The notes beneath the pieces are model-generated. The model saw nothing but the letters and a program-made list of their open reading frames with translations. It was not told the origin of the DNA and searched no databases. This document shows, one piece after another, positions 22,267-25,777 of a stretch of DNA of 25,777 nucleotides. Position 1 is the first letter of the stretch; each line of letters opens with the position of its first letter. Position numbers and translations under genes: made by a program. Source of the stretch: JAVVEH01 sp032251435 (GTDB lineage Bacteria; Verrucomicrobiota; Lentisphaeria; Oligosphaerales; MVZH01); the NCBI GenBank assembly GCA_032251435.1, contig JAVVEH010000054.1:1-25777 (forward strand), given 5' to 3'.

Positions 22267-23241
22267 TCAGATCAAATCATCCAATGGACTCGGCACCCCC
22301 TGCCCTCCCTGCTGAAGAATATGCGTGTAGATCATCGTTGTTTTAACGTCTGAATGTCCCAGCAAAGCCTGAATGGTTCGTATGTCTGTCCCCCGCTGTA
22401 AAAGGTGGGTTGCGAAACTGTGGCGGAAGGTGTGGGAACTGATGCGTTTGTCTCCAATTCCGGCCTGGCGAACCGCGTCTTTAATCGCTTTGTTAACAGG
22501 GCTGGGATCCAAATGATGCCGCCGGGTTTTGCCGCCGCGGGGATCCACGGACAGGTTTTGGGAAGGAAAAACATATTGCCAGCACCAATCCCGGGCGGCA
22601 TTGGGATATTTCTTCGCCAAGGCATGAGGCAGGTAGACCTCGCCGTATCCTTGATCCAAATCAGCCTGATGAATCGCTTCGACATGTTTCAGATGCCTTC
22701 TCACCGGACTCTCCAATAGCCGGGGGAATGTGGTGACCCGGTCTTTCTCTCCCTTGCCGTCGCGCACAATGACAGTCGCCATGGAAAAATCAACATCCTT
22801 GACTCGGAGCCGCAGGCATTCGGAAATGCGCAGACCGCTACCGTACAAAAGCTGACAAATTAGCCGGTGATTGCCGGTAATCAGATTGATGACCCGACCC
22901 ACTTCCTCACGGGTCATAACAACCGGAATTTTCGCTTTTTTTGAGGCGCGTTCAGCATTGATTGCTTCCTTCAATGGAAAGCTCAACACCTGTTTATATA
23001 AAAAAACCAAAGCATTCAAGGCTTGATTCTGAGTACTGCCCGCGACATCGCATTTCACTGCGAGATAGGTCAGATACCCGCTTACTTTGCTTTCCGGATC
23101 TAACAATAACTCATCCCGTGAACGCATCCGGTGGTAAGAGACATAGCGAACAACCCACTCGCAATAGCTGCGCTCCGTGTGAATCGAATAGTGACGGCGA
23201 CGCAACACATCACGCATTTCATCAAGTAAACGTTTTGACAT
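22267..23241 (-). CDS. intI: Integron integrase (IntI family tyrosine recombinase)
   Basis: This 324-residue tyrosine recombinase has the full catalytic set: Arg138 (GSGLRISECLRL), a Lys in DGKGEKDR (161-168), His270 and Arg273 (SSHTFRHSFATHLL), His296 (LLGHSDVKTT) and the nucleophile Tyr305 (MIYTH). The IntI-specific insert is present at about residues 204-244: LPHALAKKYPNAARDWCWQY, VFPSQNLSVDP and TRRHHLD. This separates it from XerC/D and phage integrases. It would recombine folded single-stranded attC sites with attI. The ATG at 23241 follows GGTGAAGG. It faces away from the cassettes, as usual. Its length and motifs look intact, so the integron may be active. Confidence 0.95.
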   Translation of the reverse strand: MSKRLLDEMRDVLRRRHYSIHTERSYCEWVVRYVSYHRMRSRDELLLDPESKVSGYLTYLAVKCDVAGSTQNQALNALVFLYKQVLSFPLKEAINAERASKKAKIPVVMTREEVGRVINLITGNHRLICQLLYGSGLRISECLRLRVKDVDFSMATVIVRDGKGEKDRVTTFPRLLESPVRRHLKHVEAIHQADLDQGYGEVYLPHALAKKYPNAARDWCWQYVFPSQNLSVDPRGGKTRRHHLDPSPVNKAIKDAVRQAGIGDKRISSHTFRHSFATHLLQRGTDIRTIQALLGHSDVKTTMIYTHILQQGGQGVPSPLDDLI

Positions 23242-23301
23242 GCCTTCACCCCGCTGTATAGTTAGTCATCCGGTTTATATCGCTGTCCGCGAAGACATCT
23301 A

Positions 23302-23329
23302 AATATAGGTCATTATTTTAATTAAGCAA
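23302..23329 (-). promoter_or_regulatory. Putative intI promoter
   Basis: On the minus strand TTGCTT (23329-23324), 16 bp, TATATT (23307-23302) lies about 60 bp upstream of the intI start. The -10 is good and the -35 weak. A 14-bp near-repeat (ATATAGGTCATTAT at 23303-23316; ATATAGGTCAATAT at 23356-23369) overlaps this -10 box. Confidence 0.35.
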
Positions 23330-23368
23330 TTTTTTACTAGTATAAATATTGGCTGATATAGGTCAATA

Positions 23369-23468
23369 TCAGGTAGAATTGCCTGATACCCCGTTTTTTC
23401 AGGTGAAATTGCCCGAATTTATCCGGGACTAAGCACAAATTAACTCAATATCAGGTAAATTTGCCTGA
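23369..23468. promoter_or_regulatory. Three 18-bp palindromic elements between intI and the first cassette
   Basis: TCAGGTAGAATTGCCTGA (23369-23386), TCAGGTGAAATTGCCCGA (23399-23416) and TCAGGTAAATTTGCCTGA (23451-23468) share the form TCAGG-N8-CCTGA. The outer two lie within a longer near-identical 28-bp direct repeat (23364-23391 and 23446-23473). They are good candidates for operator sites (for example LexA or a host regulator) or for accessory integrase-binding sites of attI. The exact attI crossover is not identifiable; the best candidate is near 23477-23483. Confidence 0.65.
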
Positions 23469-23498
23469 CACCCTTATGTCTGCATGAAAGGAGATACC

Positions 23499-24281
23499 AT
23501 GAGTGACAAAAACGACCTTCCAACTGCAAAATCGGAAGAGGACATAGTCGAAGTCATAGACGAAAGAAGGCGAGGATGTGGCCCAACGGCTTGGATTTGC
23601 ATTGCCATTGTATCAGTCATTCTCATTCTCGCAGTCACATTCGTACTCCTGAAAGTTGGAGCGGTTCCGGAGAAGATGGTTGACAAGGTCGGCAAAATAG
23701 CTGAAAGCGTACTTAAGCCTAATGTGCATATCGAGGTCTTTATTGACACTGCCTTCGAGGAAATGCGGAAGGAAGCGAAAATTGTTGTGTTCTCAACTGG
23801 GATCAATGTCACAGAACGACGTGAGTCCAAGAAACGTGTCCTCTGGGACAAGCTCAATCTTGGAACCACAGTTGTTGAACTGCGCGTTCCCGACAATCGT
23901 GTTCAATACATAATACCCACAAGTCAGATAAGTCGTGATGCTTTCCGCTGGGATCAAGACACAGGGAGGCTGATCGTGGACGTGCCTACTCCTGTTGTCG
24001 ATGAAGATATTGTGGAAGTTCAGAGTGATCCCAGCAAGATTCGAGTGAGGAAAGATGTTGGCTGGGCAAGGTTGGAAAGCCGTTCCGGTGACTACCTGGA
24101 AGGACGAATCCGCAAAGACCTTCGTGACATTGTAATAGAAGAGGCCAACAACCCTCTTCTCTTGAAGGAAGCGCGTGAAAATGGGGAGAGGGTACTCCGC
24201 AGTCTGTTTGAATCACTCATGCCAGAAGACACGCCTGACTTCAAGGAAGAAGTGCCAATTACGATCGAATACATCAATTAG
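23499..24281 (+). CDS. DUF4230-like membrane-anchored protein (cassette A, gene 1)
   Basis: This 260-residue protein has a charged N-terminus (IVEVIDERRRG), one membrane helix at about residues 30-52 (TAWICIAIVSVILILAVTFV) and a large extracytoplasmic domain. The pattern GTTVVELRVPDNRVQYII, then WDQDTGRLIVDVPTPVVDED, and the C-terminal ANNPLLLKEARENGERVLRS resembles DUF4230 proteins. Their function is unknown. The start at 23499 follows AAAGGAG closely; an in-frame ATG at 23484 would place the ribosome binding site inside the gene. It is followed by a second small membrane protein with almost no gap, so the two likely act together as the payload of the first integron cassette. Base composition is AT-richer than in the hydrogenase operon. 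Confidence 0.75.
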   Translation: MSDKNDLPTAKSEEDIVEVIDERRRGCGPTAWICIAIVSVILILAVTFVLLKVGAVPEKMVDKVGKIAESVLKPNVHIEVFIDTAFEEMRKEAKIVVFSTGINVTERRESKKRVLWDKLNLGTTVVELRVPDNRVQYIIPTSQISRDAFRWDQDTGRLIVDVPTPVVDEDIVEVQSDPSKIRVRKDVGWARLESRSGDYLEGRIRKDLRDIVIEEANNPLLLKEARENGERVLRSLFESLMPEDTPDFKEEVPITIEYIN

Positions 24282-24290
24282 GAAATGACC

Positions 24291-24569
24291 ATGCCGGTTC
24301 GACGCATAGTGATAAAGAACTCAAAGCACCCCCGCTCGCTTTGGCGCATTTGCGCAGCCGTCTCGGGGGCAGCTCTGAGTGGACTTTATCTATTGAACCT
24401 ATCATTTGGTTTGCTGGAGATCCCCGATAATCTCCCGATTGTCGGCAACGTAGATGAAGTTGCTGTTAGTGCTTTCTTCTACGGTTGCCTGAGCTATCTC
24501 GGACTGGACCTTATCCCTTTCCGACGGAAAGGAAGAAAAGAAGAGGCAGAACAAACGGGTGCTGGCTGA
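24291..24569 (+). CDS. Small DUF1232/YkvA-like membrane protein (cassette A, gene 2)
   Basis: This 92-residue protein has a basic N-terminus (RRIVIKNSKHPRS) and two hydrophobic segments around an IPDNLPIVGNVDEV motif (residues 44-57), which resembles the I-P-D-x-x-P-x-x-G-x-x-D-D signature of DUF1232 (YkvA) proteins. Function is unknown. The ATG at 24291 has AGGAA at a suitable distance; the ATG at 24285 is too close to it. It follows the DUF4230-like gene by 9 bp. Its last codons and stop lie inside the attC site, a compact arrangement usual for cassettes. Confidence 0.65.
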   Translation: MPVRRIVIKNSKHPRSLWRICAAVSGAALSGLYLLNLSFGLLEIPDNLPIVGNVDEVAVSAFFYGCLSYLGLDLIPFRRKGRKEEAEQTGAG

Positions 24570-24632
24570 CGCCGCACCCCGCCGCCCGAAGACGGTCGCC
24601 GGGGTACAGCGCAGCAGACCCACACGTTAAAA
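24546..24632 (+). other. attC site of cassette A
   Basis: R'' box GCAGAAC (24546-24552) and R' box GTTAAAA (24626-24632, crossover after the G) enclose two imperfectly complementary arms, for example GGGTGCTG against CAGCAGACCC and ACCCC against GGGGT, with unpaired bases on one side as in attC. Length is 87 bp. By the pairing rule cassette A should begin with TTCTGC; the closest match upstream is TGTCTGC at 23477-23483. Confidence 0.72.
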
Positions 24633-24756
24633 ACGGAAGAGAATACTCTCGCAAAGGCGCAAAGATCGCAAAGGATTTTTTTGACTTTTCCCCCCTCTTC
24701 TTGGCGTTCCTTAGCGTTCTTGAGTGATCCCGTTATGCGGGAGAACGGGCGAGAGA
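24626..24756 (+). repeat. Cassette-borne repeat, copy 1
   Basis: 131 bp starting exactly at the attC crossover and matching 25580-25777 with 2 substitutions and one T-run length change; copy 2 also carries a 66-bp insertion. It contains the internal words GGCGCAAAGATCGCAAAGG and CCTTAGCGTTCTTGAGTG and the hairpin CCCGTT/AACGGG. Such GCAAAG/CTTAGCG words look like a dispersed intergenic repeat carried inside a cassette. Confidence 0.9.
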
Positions 24757-24929
24757 AATTCTGGGTTTTCTTTTTGCGGAGTCCGCGGTAAAGTAAGGCG
24801 TGCCGAGGATAAGGTCAAAACGGGTCTCCGGCCGTCAAAGCCCGTATGTTTATGAGAGTTTTATTTTAACCAGTGGCTGCTTGGGACTGGTATTCGCTGT
24901 CGCTCATTTACCAGCCCCAGAGCCTGTCG
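24627..24929 (+). mobile_element. Cassette B, 303 bp, without a convincing gene
   Basis: It starts with TTAAAA after the crossover G of cassette A's attC and ends with its own attC, whose R'' box TTTTAAC (24864-24870) is the exact complement of GTTAAAA. The first 130 bp are the repeat described above. The remaining part (24757-24863) has a small palindrome, GCGGA/TCCGC at 24776-24786, and no credible open frame on either strand. It may carry a promoter, an RNA or nothing but recombination signals. Confidence 0.75.
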
Positions 24930-24935
24930 TTCTCT
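24864..24935 (+). other. attC site of cassette B
   Basis: R'' TTTTAAC (24864-24870) and R' GTTCTCT (24929-24935). Central arms GGGACTGGTA (24883-24892) and TACCAGCCCC (24909-24918) pair at 9 of 10 positions around a 16-base loop; outer arms pair through GGCT/AGCC with extra bases on one side. Length is 72 bp. Confidence 0.8.
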
Positions 24936-24959
24936 TTTCGACGAATACGCGCTGACAAT

Positions 24960-24987
24960 TTGAAATATGCACATTTGTATGTACATT
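24960..24987 (+). promoter_or_regulatory. Putative brnTA promoter and operator
   Basis: TTGAAA (24960-24965), 16 bp, TACATT (24982-24987). An imperfect palindrome, ATGCACAT-TTGT-ATGTACAT (24967-24986, 7 of 8 pairs), fills the spacer and -10, a natural place for autorepression by BrnA. Transcription would begin almost at the brnT ATG, so the message may be nearly leaderless. Confidence 0.5.
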
Positions 24988-24992
24988 AAGGT

Positions 24993-25256
24993 ATGAGCTT
25001 TGAATGGGACAAAATAAAGGCGGCTGTCAATCTGCGCAAGCATGGCATTGACTTTGTGGATGCCGTCTTTGTCTTGGAAGATCCCTCGGCTCTTACGCTT
25101 GAAGACGACACTGACGGTGAGGAAAGGTTCATCACCATGGGGATGGACAACCTTGGCCGTGTTCTGGTAGTCGTCTACACGTGGCGTGGCGACCAGATCC
25201 GACTGATTTCGGCCCGCCGAGCCACACGACAGGAACGAAAAAAATACGAGTTTTAG
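24993..25256 (+). CDS. brnT: BrnT family toxin (cassette C)
   Basis: This 87-residue protein belongs to the BrnT (DUF497) family, RelE-fold ribonuclease toxins. Typical landmarks are FEWDKIKAAVNLRKHGIDF at the N-terminus, the acidic middle TLEDDTDGEERFITMG, and the ending IRLISARRATRQERKKYEF with conserved Arg residues and the closing Y-E. Length is normal. It would inhibit translation by cutting RNA when unbound by BrnA. Toxin first, antitoxin second is the usual order for this family. It has a probable own promoter, useful in an integron array where it would keep neighbouring cassettes from being lost. Confidence 0.92.
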   Translation: MSFEWDKIKAAVNLRKHGIDFVDAVFVLEDPSALTLEDDTDGEERFITMGMDNLGRVLVVVYTWRGDQIRLISARRATRQERKKYEF

Positions 25257-25258
25257 CT

Positions 25259-25513
25259 ATGAAAAAGGAATATGACTTCAATTCGGCTAGCAGGGGTGCA
25301 GTCATTCCCTCAGCATCCGGAAAAGAGCGGATCACAATTCGCCTAGATCATGATCTGGTTGAATGGTTCAGGCAACAGGTGCGCGATGCGGGGGGCGGCA
25401 ATTACCAGACGCTCATCAATGAAGCGCTCAACGAATTTGTAAAGGCCCAGCGAGAGCCGCTGGAAGAGACCTTGCGAAGAGTGCTTCGGGAAGAGTTGCA
25501 CGCTGTTGCCTAG
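25259..25513 (+). CDS. brnA: BrnA family antitoxin (cassette C)
   Basis: This 84-residue protein is a ribbon-helix-helix antitoxin of the BrnA type. The DNA-binding strand and helices are read in SGKERITIRLDHDLVEWFRQ, then GGGNYQTLINEALNEFV; the N-terminus begins MKKEYDFNSASRGAV as is typical. The ATG at 25259 comes 2 bp after the brnT stop, so translation is coupled; the frame is open further upstream only as overlap with brnT. It should bind BrnT and repress the shared promoter, where an imperfect palindrome lies over the -10 box. Confidence 0.92.
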   Translation: MKKEYDFNSASRGAVIPSASGKERITIRLDHDLVEWFRQQVRDAGGGNYQTLINEALNEFVKAQREPLEETLRRVLREELHAVA

Positions 25514-25526
25514 CCATGGATTTTTC

Positions 25527-25586
25527 AGAGAACAAAGCCAATGCACTGGATGCTCATTCTTCGCACCAGTGATCGCAACGTTAAAA
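25527..25586 (+). other. attC site of cassette C
   Basis: R'' AGAGAAC (25527-25533) is the exact complement of GTTCTCT, the start of cassette C. R' is GTTAAAA (25580-25586). Inner arms CACTGG (25544-25549) and CCAGTG (25566-25571) pair perfectly, with one-sided extra bases outside. Length is 60 bp, close to the short classical attC size. Confidence 0.85.
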
Positions 25587-25777
25587 ACGGAAGAGAATAC
25601 TCTCGCAAAGGCGCAAAGAGCGCAAAGGATTTTTTTTGACTTTTCCCCCCTCTTGTTGCCGCTCCCGCTGGTCACTCCAGCCCTTCGGGACTGGCTCTGC
25701 CTCCCTCTTATACAGTCGGCGGTGGCGTTCCTTAGCGTTCTTGAGTGATCCCGTTATGCGGGAGAACGGGCGAGAGA
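25580..25777 (+). repeat. Cassette-borne repeat, copy 2 (start of a second cassette B, truncated)
   Basis: It begins exactly at the attC crossover and repeats copy 1 to the window end, but contains a 66-bp insertion (25659-25724) absent from copy 1. The insertion has a compact hairpin, CCAGCCCTTCGGGACTGG (25677-25694). No gene is visible in 25587-25777. Confidence 0.88.

Larger units (their letters stand above)
22267..25777. mobile_element. Chromosomal integron with at least three cassettes (right end outside window)
   Basis: An IntI-type integrase (22267-23241, minus) diverges from a plus-strand array containing attC sites at 24546-24632, 24864-24935 and 25527-25586. Cassette B runs 24627-24929 and cassette C 24930-25580. 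Cassette A ends at 24626 and probably begins near 23479. A fourth starts at 25581. Boundaries of B and C are supported by perfect matches between each cassette's first bases and the R'' box of its own attC (TTTTAAC against GTTAAAA; AGAGAAC against GTTCTCT). The array is visibly AT-richer than the host genes to its left. Confidence 0.85.

Noticed and set aside
23477..23483. TGTCTGC as the exact start of cassette A and attI crossover
   Set aside because: It resembles the expected GTTCTGC but differs by what would be a base loss, and no clear paired core sites surround it; kept only as the best candidate.
24730..24740. GTTATGC inside the cassette repeat as another attC core site
   Set aside because: No matching R'' box and no long imperfect arms surround it; it belongs to a small CCCGTT/AACGGG hairpin.

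Overview
The window looks like a chromosomal segment of an uncultivated, strictly anaerobic, fermentative bacterium. The evidence is a bifurcating-type [FeFe] hydrogenase operon, a LexA/SOS regulator, an envelope-growth gene group, a secreted M16 peptidase and a chromosomal integron. GC is high over most of the window and visibly lower to the right of about 23.2 kb. I cannot assign a phylum. Gene content and the dispersed intergenic repeats would suit a PVC- or Omnitrophota-like lineage, but that is inference only.

Layout. (1) 1-2690 is a reduced dcw-like group: the C-terminal part of MraZ, a small one-helix membrane protein, a class B PBP that stops exactly where its transpeptidase domain should begin, and a SEDS (FtsW/RodA) glycosyltransferase. 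(2) 2684-6380, minus strand, holds LexA and a large secreted M16 metallopeptidase. (3) 6544-9056 holds trpS, a SixA-like phosphatase and an isochorismatase-fold hydrolase, bracketed by two 113-bp near-identical MITE-like elements. (4) 9076-10390 holds an RRM RNA-binding protein with its own promoter, long leader and strong terminator, then rsmD.

(5) 10800-21959 is one long co-directional hydrogenase operon. Its first half is regulatory: a DRTGG protein, a CBS-pair/HATPase protein, a second DRTGG protein, a PHP phosphoesterase and a second HATPase. Its second half is catalytic: a [2Fe-2S] ferredoxin, NuoE-like 1, a 1013-aa NuoF-GltD fusion, NuoE-like 2, NuoF-like 2 and [FeFe] hydrogenase HydA, closed by a strong terminator. 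The two NuoE/NuoF pairs suggest a system joining NAD(H), probably NADP(H), ferredoxin and H2.

(6) 22267-25777 is an integron: an IntI-type integrase on the minus strand, an AT-rich attI/promoter region with three copies of an 18-bp palindrome, and at least three cassettes plus the start of a fourth on the plus strand. Cassette A carries a DUF4230-like and a DUF1232/YkvA-like membrane protein. Cassette B (303 bp) has no convincing gene. Cassette C (651 bp) carries the BrnT/BrnA toxin-antitoxin pair with its own promoter. A second copy of cassette B, enlarged by a 66-bp insertion, then runs off the window. The boundaries of B and C are supported by exact complementarity between the first bases of each cassette and the R'' box of its own attC site.

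The most interesting points are the recurring gene-less cassette, the double NuoEF hydrogenase operon with its regulatory front half, and the transpeptidase-less PBP beside a SEDS protein.
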